64,000 nucleotides of DNA from Ophiosphaerella korrae. Its lineage: Eukaryota > Ascomycota > Dothideomycetes > Pleosporales > Phaeosphaeriaceae. Location: assembly GCA_028456385.1 (NCBI GenBank), contig JALNQF010000188.1, positions 1 to 64,000 on the forward strand, in the 5' to 3' direction. Below the pieces are notes generated by a model. The model saw nothing but the letters and a program-made list of their open reading frames with translations, ran no database searches and was not told the origin of the DNA. Both the position numbers and the translations under genes were made by a program. Shown here in pieces: positions 13,486 to 26,964 of this stretch (its first letter is position 1; every line of letters begins with the position of its first letter).

Positions 13486-13945
13486 TATAATAGGTTTACT
13501 AGAGTTAACTTCTTAGTAACCTAAAGAGTATTAGTAGATTAGGAGATAATAATAAAAGCTTATATTATAATTAGTAATAACTATAAATAATAGTTAATTT
13601 GTATATATAATATTAAGTATTAGTGTTCTAGGTTAGAGATTAGATTACTAATACTATCCTAATAATATACGTTACTACTAACTATATACTTATACTAATC
13701 TATTTATATAATATTATAGATTACTATTAATTTATCTATATATAACTATAGATTACTTTAATCTATTAGTACGTTATAGTAAATTACTATTAATCTATTT
13801 ATACGTAATTAAAGATTACTACTACGTGTCCTATTTATAAGTAGTTTCTTAATTAAAGTTATTACCTTACTTATTTTATACTTTGTTAGTACCTAAGTTA
13901 AGACTAATTAGTTCTATTACAATTTCTCTTATTATATCTATAATA
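13486..13945 (-). mobile_element. Outer 5' LTR of element A
   Basis: Minus-strand LTR of 460 bp, same subtype as 7535-7993. Its outer end TCTATAATA is directly followed by TAACT (13946-13950), the exact repeat of the 5 bp before 7535. That proves 7535-13945 behaved as one insertion unit in element E. Confidence 0.8.
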
Positions 13946-13950
13946 TAACT

Positions 13951-16900
13951 CTAGATAGATATATAAGTACTATACTTTAATATAAAAGAAAAAAAAGTAA
14001 TATATATTAGAATATACCTTAAAGAAGATATAATAAGATAGTTTAAACCTTACTAGATAAACTATATAATATACGTACTAATAATATAAAAATATAAAAC
14101 TTAAGCTATTTTTAGAAGTTATAAATACTTTACTAAGTAAATAAGAGTAGTATTTAGAGATATAGATATTACCTAATAAGTAGAAAAAAAACTTAAAAAG
14201 CTTATATAAAGTAAAAGTATTTTTAAATATATATTATAGTTTAAATAACTATTATAAAATATAGAATAGAATAAATTAGCTCTAATATTATAATTGAAAT
14301 AAAAACTAAATATAAAAATCTAATACAAGATAATCTATATAGAAAAACTTAAGATACTTAAAGCTTTAAAGTAGTAAGTAATCTAAATTAATAATAATCT
14401 TTAAGAATAGAAAAAGAATAAGTATAGAAGCTAACTTAGAAACTAAGACGCTAGAGACTCTATAATCCTTAATACTAATAAGAATAAGAAAAAAAAGAAG
14501 AATAAAGACTTTACGTACTTTAACTATAGTAAGAAAAGCTACTACGTAAAAGACTACTAATTATAAAAGAAATAAGATATAGTATACTATAAATATAGAA
14601 AACTAAAATACTTTATAAAAGACTATAGAAGTAAAGACTATAAGAAAGATAAAGAAATATAGTTAAAAATAATTAAAAAGGAAAAAGAAGTACTATAAGT
14701 ATAAGCTAAGCTTTAAGAGAAAGTAGCTAAGAGTAAAGAAATATAATATATAATACTTTATTAAACTTTTTATTATAAAGATAACTACTATATATACTTT
14801 TTTAGTAAATAGAAAGTAAAATACTTCTTATAAAAGAATAAAGTAGTAATAATAAAAGAAAGAATAAAAGTATAGCTAAAAGAAATAATATATATAATAG
14901 ACCTACTAATAGAAGACTTAGAAAGAGAAAAGCTCTAGATTCTATTAATCTAAGCTAAAAAACTAGTACTAGATAAAGAAACTACTATAGCTTCCTTTAA
15001 AAGACTATAAAAAAGTAAAAAAGAAGTTAGTATAAAAAGTATAGAGTATACTTAACTAGATATATATAGCTATAATAGCTATATAATAATAGATATAGAA
15101 GAATAAAATAAATAATAGAAGTTTATCTAGAAATACTTACTAGTTATAAGTATAGAAAAAGTATATAAAGACTAAAAAGAATATAATCTTAAAAAAATAA
15201 AGTTTATACTATTTTAAAAATAAATAAAGTAATATATAGTTATAAAAAGAAGAATACTTATATAAAGAGAATAGTAACTCTTTATAAAAAAAATATAATA
15301 AATTAATAAAGCTTATATACTAAGAGTACTAGTAGTATACTATATCCTAATAATAAAGATACCTAGAAAAGATAAATACTTAGAAAGAAATAATAAAATA
15401 ATAGATCTAAAACACTTAGTATACTTTTAAGTATTATAGATATTATACTTAGATAAGAATTATATTATATATAAAAACTCTAAAGTAAATAATAGTATAT
15501 AGCTTATATAAAGAAAAAGCTATAATTATATAAAAGTAATTCTAGTAGAAGATATCTAAGGATAAGAAATAATACTAGAAGAAGGTTACGTAGTAGTAAG
15601 GCCTAGACTAAAACTATCTAAGAAATACGTCCTAGAAAGACTATAGTATAAATATACTTATAATAAATACTCTAAATATAAAGAATATAAGCTTAAGATA
15701 AGGCTATATCTCTAAAAAAAAATAGACAATTTATAAAATTACTTAAGTAAGAATAACTAGAAAGTATAAGAGGCTTATATATTATAAAAATAGGTACGTA
15801 CTAAAGAAAAAAGTATAATTAATAATTAATAGTAAAGCTATAAGAAACTTTATATTAAAAAAGTTTATAGAAATATAAAGAATATATTATATAATTAAGA
15901 AATACCTTTAATAACTAAGTATAATTAAAAGAAAACTATTCTAAGAACTTATTAGGTTTAAAATAGTTTCTTCTATATTAGAACTAGAAGAGATAATAAT
16001 TAAGAATATAGTTATAGATATAATAACAATTAATAATAAATAAGATATAATATTAGGTATACTATAGTTATAGATAACTAACTTATATATTAATTAGAGA
16101 ATAAGATAGATTAACTACTATAAAATAGATATAGTAAAAGCTAATATAAGTATATATAAAGGAGAATTCTTAGAAAAATATAAGAAATAAGAAAAATAGC
16201 TTATAGAGCCTAAAGACTATCTTCTAGAATACTAGCTATAAGACTTAGTAATAGACTTAAAAGAATAAAAAAATATAAGATAGAGCCTAGTTTATAGAAA
16301 AATAAAAGAAGAATCTAAGATAAAATAAGTATTTATTAAAATATAATAAAGAAAAAATAGATATAAGAATCTAAGTCTTTAGTAGTATATAAACTTATAT
16401 TTATAGATAAGAAGAGAATAAGTAATAAAAGACTCTACGTAGATTTTAAGAAAACTAATATAGTTATAAATAAAAACTAATACCCTTTACTATAAATAGA
16501 TAAAATATAAGATAGGCTATAAAAAGTAAAGATCTTTATAAAACTAGATATCTAAAATACTTACTACTAGATTAGAATTAAAAAAAGTAATAAATAGAAA
16601 ATAGTATTTAGAATACAATATAAACTATATAAATACCTAGTTATACCCTTTAGTTTAATAAATGTACTAGTAGCCTTTTAAAAAAGAATTAATATAGTAC
16701 TAAGAAAGTACTTAGATATATTTATATTTATATACTTAGATAATATCCTTATATTCTTAGAAACAGAAGAAAAACACGTATAATATATATATAAAGTACT
16801 AGAAAAACTAGTAAAAAGTAAACTATTTCTTATAATAAGAAAATACAAGTTCTATATAAAGAAATAGATTTCCTTAGATTTATTATAGAACTAGGAAAGA

Positions 16901-17259
16901 TTAAAATTAACTTAGAAAAGATTAAGTTAATTAATAAATAGCTAATACCTAGAAACCTAAAAGAAGTATAATAATTCTATAGACTAGTAAACTTCTATAA
17001 AAAGTTAATAATAAGATAGTTTAAAGATATAAAACTTATAATAAAACTTATAAAGAAAGATATACTATTTAAATAGATAGAAGAATATAATAAAGTATTT
17101 AATAAGATTAAGAGAAAGTTTATAAAAAACTTAGTTATTAGAATATATAACCTAGACCTACTAGTAATAGTAAAAATAGACGTATCTAACTTAGTTTATA
17201 GAATAGTACTAATATAAGAAAACCTAAAAACTAAAAAAGAATACTTAGTTAAGTACTTC
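13951..17259 (+). mobile_element. gag-pol of element E, first part (degenerate)
   Basis: Resumes E after element A. Sequence near 13950-14040 matches, in reverse complement, the gag of B near 23330-23450. Around 16600-16755 a readable frame gives Gypsy RT blocks: a decayed YKYLVxPFGLxNAP motif, then YLDNILIFxE from YLDDILIFS, with a stop replacing the Gln of the TFQ position. The last about 245 bp (17013-17259) recur to the right of element B. Confidence 0.75.
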
Positions 17260-17686
17260 TATTATAGGCTACTTATTGTTAACTATAGGCACCTATATTA
17301 GAAGTTAGTAGATTAAGAGGTAATAATAAAAGCTCGTATTAGAATCTATAATAACTATAAATAGTAGAAGATATTTTATAACTATCTTGTACTAGCGTTC
17401 TATAGTTAAAAGATTAAATTACTAATACTATCCTAATAATATACATTCTACTAACTATATACTTATTATAATCTATAATCTATAGTTACTAAGACTAGTA
17501 GATTATAGATTATCTTAATCTATAATCTATAGTTACTAAAAGTCTATAGATTATAGATTAGCCTAGGTATCCTAGTTATATATAGTTTCCTAATTAAAGT
17601 TATTACTCTACTTATCCTATACTTTGTTAGCGCCTAGATTAGGACTAATTAGTTCTATCTTAATTTCCTCTATTATACCTATAATA
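17260..17686 (-). mobile_element. 3' LTR of element B
   Basis: Starts TATTATAGG and ends CCTATAATA, next to the pyrimidine tract CTATCTCTCTCTCT. Length is 427 bp, equal to the partner at 23861-24287. It carries inverted AATCTATAATCTATAG / CTATAGATTATAGATT blocks near 17470-17560. Confidence 0.8.
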
Positions 17687-20600
17687 CTATCTCTCTCTCT
17701 AGGTAAGTCCTAGTTTTCCTATCTTAAGACTAAAGTTATTAGTCTAGTTTCTTTATTAATATAGAGTTCTTTATCTTCTCTTATACCTATTTTATCTATA
17801 TATTATTACTACTTCCTTACTAATTACGTATTACGTAATAGTATTAAAATATTTCCTTATTCTTATTATACTTCTTTTAAGTTAAACTCTAAGTCTTTTC
17901 TTTATATTATTTCTATAAATAATAGTAAAGCTTATAAGGTATATATTTATATAAATATACGTAGTTCTTATAATATATCTAGTATTTCTCTTTCTAAGTA
18001 TAGGTTTATTACACTTATTCTTATATCTAAGCTTAATAATAATAGGGAAAGCTATTAACTAGACTTAAGAAAAATTACTATCTTAAATTGTAGAAGCTAA
18101 AGCTAAGTATAAGTGTATCTAGGAGCTTATATAGAGTAAGCTAGTAAAAAATTAAGCTTATCTCTCTTATCTTTGTAAAATAAAGGCCTTAAATAATAAG
18201 AAATTAGCTAAGTAGTTAGTAGCTCTAGAAGCTAAGCTAGACTTAGATAAGGCGTTTAATATTACTATAGTAGGTCCTACACTAAACGTCCTTATTATCT
18301 CTCTATCTATTATTAGTAATATTAGTTCTCTTAGTTTACTACTAGGCGTTCTAAAGGGTTTTAATTTTAGAACTCTTCTAATTTCTTAGAGTAATTAAGA
18401 TTATCTTCTAGTTCTTATATTTCCTCCTATAGTTATCCTTTTTCGTTTATACCTATCTATTCTACTAAGTAGTAATTTCTTCTATTATAGAACTAGTATT
18501 ATAAGATTTTCTTAACTTCTTATTCTTCTTATTCTCTATACGTATTTACTTTATATACTAGTAGTTCTACGTTCTATAGTACTTGTTCTAGTAGAGCTAT
18601 ATAAAACGTTAGGTGTATCTTTATCTTATTTAGTAGCTTTAACTTAAATATAACTAGTATAATTTCTTTCTTAATTTTATATAGTCTTATCTTAACGTAG
18701 TCTAATTTTAAACTTAAGTGTTTACTCTTAATATTCTTACGTACTAACTATACTTTTTCTCTCTCTTTAAATTAGAGTCCTTCTTTATATTTCCTATTAT
18801 AGTACTTAGCTATATAATTCTATAGAAATTCTACGTCCTATCTTAGTTAATTGTATATATCTTTAAGTCTATTAGTAAAGTTTTCTCCTCTTAGAGACTA
18901 AGATATCTAGTTTCTTAGTATCTAATATACGTAAAGCTTAAATCTATAGTTTATAAAAAAAAGTAATACTCTTATTACTATATTCTTTACGCTGTTATAT
19001 ACTAACTATACTATAAGTAGTAGCTATACCTAATTATTTTAGTTATAGTTAAGGTAGTATCTTAAGTATTATTCTACTATCTAATTTATTTATTCTAATT
19101 ATCTATCTATTTGTAGTTAATATACTATAGATATTACGTATTATATTCCTAATTACGCTATTATTATTCTCTATAGTTTTAATATAAATCGTATATTTCT
19201 ATTTATAATAATCTTATCTAGTAGTCTATATTAACTAATTATAGTTCCTAGAACTTAGTATATAGTAACCTCTATTCTACTTTTCTCTTTATATAGTTAG
19301 AAGTATATATACTTTATAAGTTTATCTACTATTATTATAATTCTATTATACTTAACTCCTAATATTAAGTCTCTAGACTTAAGTAGTTTTATAATAAAGT
19401 CTATTATAATAACTCCTTATAGTTATTCTAGTACTTCTACTAGTTATAATATTCTATATAGTATATATCTATTATACTTATTCTTATAGTATTCTATATA
19501 ATCTTGTAGTACTTCTATTATTAGTTACTTTACCTTTAAAATATAGTAGTCTTGTAGTAGTCTATCTAATATTTTTTTAATTCTTTAGTAACTATATACT
19601 AGTAATTTATAGAATTATCTTATAAATTCTCTCTATATCTTACTTAGAATATATATTCTTCTATATACTTAGGCGAATCCTTCTTAGATTTCTAGTTTTT
19701 CTATTTCTTTAGATACTTTTTACGTTGTTTTCTAAATCTATTTATCTAGCTTACTACTTATTCTTTTAAGTATTACAGCTATCTTAGGTATATTTAGGAC
19801 TAAATATCTTTCTTTATTCTTAACTAAAACTATACTAGTAGTGCTTACTTCTTCTTATAAGTCTAGTCTTCTACTAAGGGCGTCTATAAATTAATTATCT
19901 TTTCCTTTTGTATATATAATTTCTATATTAAATATTAATAGATACTCCTACTATCTTATATAGTATTATAATAGTTTCTTATTAATTATAAATCTTATAA
20001 GATTTTTATAGTCTATATAAACCTTTATCTAATACTTTACTTCTTATAGGTATACTCTCTATTATTTAAATACTTTGTAGATTACTAGTATTTCTTTATT
20101 ATAGATTAAGTAGTTAAGTTCTACTATTTTTATCTTCTTTAAGAAGTACTTAACTAAGTATTCTTTATTAGTTTCTAGGTCTTTTTATATTAATACTATT
20201 CTATATACTAAGTTAGATATATCTGTTTTTACTATTACTAGTAAGTCTAGGTTATATATTCTAATAACTAGATTTTCTATAAACTTTCTTTTAATCTTAT
20301 TAAATACTTTATTATATTCTTCTATCTATTTAAATAGCGTATCTTTCTTTATAAGTCTTTTTATTAGTTCTATATCTTTAGACTATCTTATTATTAACTT
20401 TCTATAAAAGTTAGCTAGTCTATAAAATTACTATACCTCTTTTAGGTTCCTTAGTGTTAGCTATTTGTTAATTAACCTAATCTTTTCTAGATTAATCTTA
20501 ATTTTTCCTAGTTTAATAATAAATCTAAGGAAATCTATTTTCTTTATATAGAACTTATACTTTCTTATTTTAAGAAATAGTTTATTCTCTACTAGTTTCT

Positions 20601-23600
20601 CTAGTACTTTATATACGTGTTATACGTGTTCTTCTTCTATTTCTAAGAATATAAAGATATTATCTAAATATATAAATATAAATATATCTAAGTACTCTCT
20701 TAGTACTATATTAATCTTTTCTTAGAATACTACTAGTACGTTTATTAAACTAAATAGTATAACTAAATATTTATATAGTCTATACTATGTTCTAAACGCT
20801 ATTTTCTATTTATTACCTTCTTTAATTCTAATTTAATAGTAGGCGTTTTAGATATCTAGTTTTATAAAGATTCTTACTCTTTATAATCTATCTTATATTC
20901 TATCTATTTATAGTAGTAGGTATTAGTTTTTATTAGTAATTATATTAGTTTTCTTAAAATCTACGTAGAGCCTTTTATTACTTATCCTCTTTTTATCTAT
21001 TAATATTAGTCTATATACTACTAAGGATTTAGACTCTCTTATCTATCTTTTCTTTATTACGTTTTAGATAAATATTTACTTAATTTTAGATTCTTCTTTT
21101 GTTTTTCTATAGACTAGGCTCTATCTTATGTCTTTACCTTCTTCTAGTTCTATTACTAAGTCTTATAGTTAATATTCTAGAAGGTAGTCTTTTAGCTCTA
21201 TAAGTTATTTTTCCTATTTCTTATATTCTTTTAGGAATTCTCCTTTATATATACTTATATTAGCTTTTAGTATATCTATTTTACTATAGCTAATTTATCT
21301 AGTTCTCTAATTAATTCTTAGGTTAGTTATCTATAACTATAGTATACTTAGTATAATATCTTATTTATTATTAATTGTTGTTATATCTATAACTATGTTC
21401 TTAATTTCTAGTCTTTCTAACCTTAATATTAAAGGTACTATCTTAAACTATATAGGTTCTTAGAATAGTTTTCCTTTAATTATACTTAGTTATTAAGGAT
21501 ATTTCTTTATAGTATACTTTATTCCTTATATTTCTACAAACTTCTTTAATATAAAGTTCTTTATAGCTCTACTATTAATTATAAGTTATACCTTCTTTCT
21601 TTAGTATATACTTGTTTTTGTAATATATAAGCTTCTTATACCTTCTAGCTTTTCTTACTTTAGTAATTTATTAAACTATCTATCTTTCTAAGGCTATAGC
21701 CTTATTTTAAGTTTATATATTTTATATTTTAGATATTTATTATTTATATACTTGTACTATAGTCTTCCTTAGACGTATTTCTTTATTAATTTTAATCCTA
21801 GCCTTACTACTAAGTATCTATCTTCTAGGATTATTTTCTATCCTTAGATATCTTCTACTATAATTACTCTTGTATAATTGTAGCCTCTTCTCTTTATAGG
21901 CTATACGTTATTATTTGCTTTAGAGTTTCTATATATAATACAATTCTTATCTAGGTATAATATCTATAATACTTTAAAATATACTAGATATTCTAGGTCT
22001 ATTATCTTATTATCCTCTTCCTAGTATTTATCTTTTCTAGGTATTTCTATTATTAAGATATAGTACACTACTAGTACTCTTAGTATATAGGCTTTATTAA
22101 TCTATTACGTCTTTCTTATAAAGTATTACTACTCTTTTTATATAGGTATTCTTTCTACTATAACTATATATTACTTTATCTATTCTTAAAATAGTATAAA
22201 CTTTATTTCTTTAGGATTAGGTTCTTTCTAGTCTTTGTACGCCTCTTTTATACTTATAACTATTAAGTATATTTAAACAAATTTCTATTCTTTATTCTAT
22301 TCCTCTATATCTATTATTGTATAGCTATTATAACTATATATTATTAGCTAGGCGTACTCTATACCCTTTATACTAACTTATCTCTTATTTCTTTATAGTT
22401 CTTTAGAGGTAGTTGTAGTAGTCTCTTTATCTAGTACTAGTCCTTTAGCCTAGATTAATAGTACTAGAGGCTCTTCCTCTTCTAAGTCTTCTATTAGTAG
22501 GTTTATTACTTATACTATTTCTTTTAGTTAAGCTTTTATTCTCTCTTTTATTATAGCTACTTTATATCTCTATTTCTATAGGAACTATACTACTCTCTAT
22601 TTACTAAAAAGATATATATAGTAGTTATTATTATAACAAAAGGTCTAGTAGAGTATTATGTATTATACTTTTTTACTCCTAGCTACTTTCTCCTAAGGTT
22701 TAGCCTATACTTATAGTGCTTCCTTCTTCTTCTTAGTTGTTTTTAACTAAGTCTCTTTTTTTAAGTCCTTACTTCTATAGTCTTTTACAAAGTGTCCTAG
22801 TTTCTTATATTTATAATATACTATATCCTTCTTCTTTTATAATTAGTAGTCTTTTATATAGTAGCCTTTCTTACTATAGTTAAAGTACGTAAAGTCTTTA
22901 TTCTTCTTCTTCTTTTTATCTTTATTAGCGTTAAGGACTATTAGGTCTCTCTTATTATAATTCTAGGTATAACCTCTATATTTATTCTTTCTCTATTCTT
23001 AAAGATTATTATTAATCTATATTGCCTATTACTTTAGGACTTCTAGTATCCTTAGTTTTTCTATATATATTATCTCGTATCTAATTTTAGAGTTAAGTCC
23101 TTATTTAAATTGTAATATTAGGGCTAACTTGTTTTATTCTATATTTTGTAATAATTATTTAAATTATAATATATACTTAGGAACACTCTAACTTTATATA
23201 AGCTTCTCTAGCTATTCTTTAGCTTATTAAGTAATATCTATATCTCTAAATACTACTCTTATTCGTTTAGTAAAGTACTTATAACTTCTAAAAATAGCTC
23301 TAGTTTTATCCTTCTAGGTTATTAGTAAATACGTCGTGTAATTAGTCTAGTAAGGTTTATACTATCTTATTGCGTCTTCTTTAAAGTGTAATCTAATATA
23401 TATTACTTTCTTCTCTTCTATATTAAAGTATAGTACTTATATATCTATCTAGAGTTATACTAATATAATAAAAGGTCTTAGTTTCTCCCTTTCTCTATTA
23501 AACTTCTTAAGTACAGGTATCTTAGGTAGTTTCTTTGTCGCACTTATTTCTAATCTTTAGGTAATTAGTTCTATCTAGTTCTATCCTTAGATAATAGCTT

Positions 23601-23860
23601 TAATTTATGCCTCGTTCTATTTTACGTAATCTTATAGTTCCTTGTTCTATATTTCTAAGGTATTAATTACTATCTTTATATCTTCTTTATTGTTAATTAG
23701 CTAGTTAAGACGACCTTTAATTGTTTCCTATATAGTACTATCTAATTCTAGACTACTCCTAGGGGCTTTACCTAATTATTTAGTTAAACTTTCTACTATC
23801 GTGTTAGCTAGACTGTACGTTACTTACGCTTTACTTCTTGTAATAACTAAATTAGCAAAG
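17687..23860 (-). mobile_element. Internal region of full-length chromodomain Gypsy element B (RIP-mutated)
   Basis: Minus-strand internal region of about 6.2 kb. From the 5' side (right to left) it runs gag (about 23850-22300), protease, RT, RNase H, integrase and chromodomain (about 18560-18350). RT is readable near 20850-20640 as a decayed YEYLVxPFxLxNAP block followed by YLDNIFIF. Trp and Gln codons have repeatedly become stops, as expected of RIP. The whole element is 7028 bp. It is a chromovirus-type fossil with no coding capacity. Confidence 0.8.
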
Positions 23861-24287
23861 TATTATAGGCTGCCTATTATTAACTATAGGTACTTATATT
23901 AGGAGTTAGTAGATTAAGAGGTAATAATAAAAGCTCGTGTTAGGATCTATAATAACTATAAATAGTAGAAGATATTTTATAACTATCTTATACTAGCGTT
24001 CTATAGTTAAAAGATTAAATTACTAATACTATCCTAATAATACGTATTCTACTAACTATATACTTATCGTAATCTATAATCTATAGTTACTAAGACTAGT
24101 AGATTATAGATTATCTTAATCTATAATCTATAGTTACTAAGAGTTTATAGATTATAGATTAGCCTAGGTATCCTAGTTATGTGTAGTCTCCTAATTAAGG
24201 TTATTACCCCGCTCGTCCTATGCTTCGTTAGCGCCTAGATTAGGACTAATTAGTTCTATCTCGATTTCCTCTATTACACCTATAACA
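23861..24287 (-). mobile_element. 5' LTR of element B
   Basis: Begins TATTATAGG after the gag edge ACTAAATTAGCAAAG and ends CCTATAACA (reverse complement TGTTATAGG). Length 427 bp. It carries the same inverted ATCTATAATCTATAG arrays (24069-24165) as its partner. It keeps more CpG and CpA than the 3' LTR copy, so it is less mutated. Confidence 0.8.
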
Positions 24288-26964
24288 AAAATAGTTTAAA
24301 AATATAGAACCTATAATAAGACTTATAAAGAAAGATATACTATTTAAATAGATAAAAGAATATAATAAAGTATTTAATAAGATTAAGAGAAAGTTTATAG
24401 AAAACTTAGTTATTAGAATATATAATATAGACCTACTAGTAATAGTAAAAATAGACGTATCTAACTTAGTCTATAGAATAGTACTAATACAAGAAAACCT
24501 AAAGACTAAAAAAAAAATACTTAGTTAAATACTTTTCTAAGAAAATAAAGCTAGTAGAGCTTAACTACTTAATTTATAATAAGGAAATACTAGTAATCTA
24601 TAAAGTATTTAAGTAATAGAGAGTATACTTATAAAAAGTAAAATATAAGATAAAAGTTTATATAGACTATAAAAACTTTATAAGATTTATAATAAATAAA
24701 GACTTATTATAATACTATATAAGATAGTAGAAATTCTTATTAATATTTAACTTATAAATTATATATATAAAAGAAAAAGATAATTAATTTATAGACGCCT
24801 TTAGTAGAAGACTAGACTTATAAGAAGAAGTAAATACTACTAGTATAGTTCTAGTATAGTATAAAGAAGGATATCTAGTCTTAAATATACTTAAAATAGC
24901 TATAATACTTAAAAGAAAGAATAGTAAGCTAGATAAATAGATTTAGAAAATAACGTAAGAAGTATCTAAAGAAATAAAAAAACTAGAAACCTAAGAAGGA
25001 TTTATATAAGCCTATAAGAAGATATATATCTTAAAGAAGATATAGAGAGAATTTATATAATAATTCTATAAATTACTAGTATATAGATACTAAAAGATTA
25101 ATAAAACCTTAGATAGACTACTATAAGATTACTATATTCTAAGAGTAAGATAAATAGTAATAGAAGTACTATAAAACTATATAGAATACTAAAAGAATAA
25201 GTATAGTAGATATATACTATATAAGATATTATAACTAGTAAAAGTACTAGAATAACTATAGAGAGTTATTATAATAGACTTTATTACAAAGTTACTTAAG
25301 TTAAAAGACCTAATATTAGGAGTTAAATATAATAGAATCCTAATAATAGTAGATAAGCTTATAAAGTACTTATACTTTAGACTATATAAAGAAAAAAGTA
25401 GGATAGAGATTACTATATACTAGGTTCTAGGAACTATAATTAGCTAATATAGACTTCTAGATAAAATTATTATAGATAGAGATATAAGATTTATATTAAA
25501 ACTATAGGGAATAATAATAGAGTAATTAGGAATATAATATATAATATCTACTATATATTACTTATAAATAGATAGACAATTAGAATAAATAAATTAGATA
25601 GTAGAATAGTACTTAAGATACTACCTTAACTATAACTACAATAACTAGGTATAGCTACTACCTATAGTATAGTTAGTATATAGTAGCGTAAAGAATATAG
25701 TAATAGAAGTATTACCTTTCTTTATAAACTATAGATTTAACTCTAATATATACTAAATACTAAGAACTAAAGTATTTTAGTCTCTAAGAAGAAAAAACTT
25801 TACTAAAAGACTTAGAGATATATATAATTAATTAAGATAAGATATAGAATTCCTATATAGTTAAATAGCTAAGTACTATAATAAAAAATACTAGAAGGGA
25901 CCCTAATTTAGAGAAAGAGAAAAAGTATAGTTAGTTAGAAGAAATATAAAAAGTAAATAACTAAGTTTAAAACTAGATTACGTTAAAATAGGACTATATA
26001 AGATTAAGAAGAAAATTACGCTAGTTATATTTAAACTAAAACTACTAAGTAAAATAAAGATATACTTAACCTTTTACTTAGCGCTACTTAAGATAGTACT
26101 ATAAAACGTAAAACTACAAGTATATAAAGTAGATATATATAGAGAATAAGAAGAATAAGAAGTTAAAGAAATCCTAGTATACTAATTCTATAATAGAAGA
26201 AACTACTATTTAGTAAAATAGATAAGTATAAACAAGAAAAGGTAACTATAAGAAGATATATAGGAACTAGAAAATAACCTTAACTACTCTAAGAAACTAA
26301 AGGAGTTCTAAAATTAAAACCTTCTAGAGCGCCTTATAGTAAACTAAGAAAATTAGTACTACTAATAATAAATAGAGAGACGCTAAGAACGTCTAATATA
26401 ATAGGAGCTAGAGTAGCCTCTACTACGTCCTTAAGGTCTATTTTAGCTTCTAAGGTATAAGACTATTTAGATAATTTAGTATTATTATAAGCCTTTATCT
26501 TATAAAGATACTTAATATAAGAATAAAGATCTACTAGCTTATAAAGAGTTAGCTTATACTTAGCCTTAGCTTCTATAAGCTATAATAATAGTATCTCTTA
26601 AGCTTAGTTAATAGCTTACCCTATATAATTTAGTAAGAAGAGACTATATAGAAATTAAGTACTTATACTTAGTAAGAGAAATACTTAAAAGAGTATACTT
26701 ATACTAAATATTAGTAAGAATATACTTATTATAGTGTTTACTATCCTTTAAAGATACAAGATAAGTAAGCTTTAATTAAGTATAATAAAAGTAGAGAAAT
26801 ATTTTAACCTTATTACAAGTAATATAAGTAATAAGAAGGAGTTTATTATAGTTAAAACGAGAAGATATAAAGAATAATAAGGAATTAGAAATAAATAAGG
26901 AAACTAGACTAATAACCCTAGGCCTAGGGTAAGGAAATAAGAATCTACCTAAAGAGGGGAATAG
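24288..26964 (+). mobile_element. pol of element E, second part, with chromodomain
   Basis: Continues E to the right of B, starting with a duplicate of 17013-17259. RNase H/integrase-type sequence follows. Near 26160-26310 one frame gives a chromodomain: EVKEILxY, NYYLVK followed by a stop where Trp is expected (TGG to TAG), then a block matching ENLxxxxxxLKEF. A purine tract (AAAGAGGGGAATAG) sits just before the LTR. The combination RT, integrase, C-terminal chromodomain identifies a chromovirus. Confidence 0.75.

Noticed and set aside
17013..17259. Reading the long duplication around B as a target-site duplication
   Set aside because: Gypsy integrases make about 5-bp duplications, as seen for element A; 245 bp needs another explanation.
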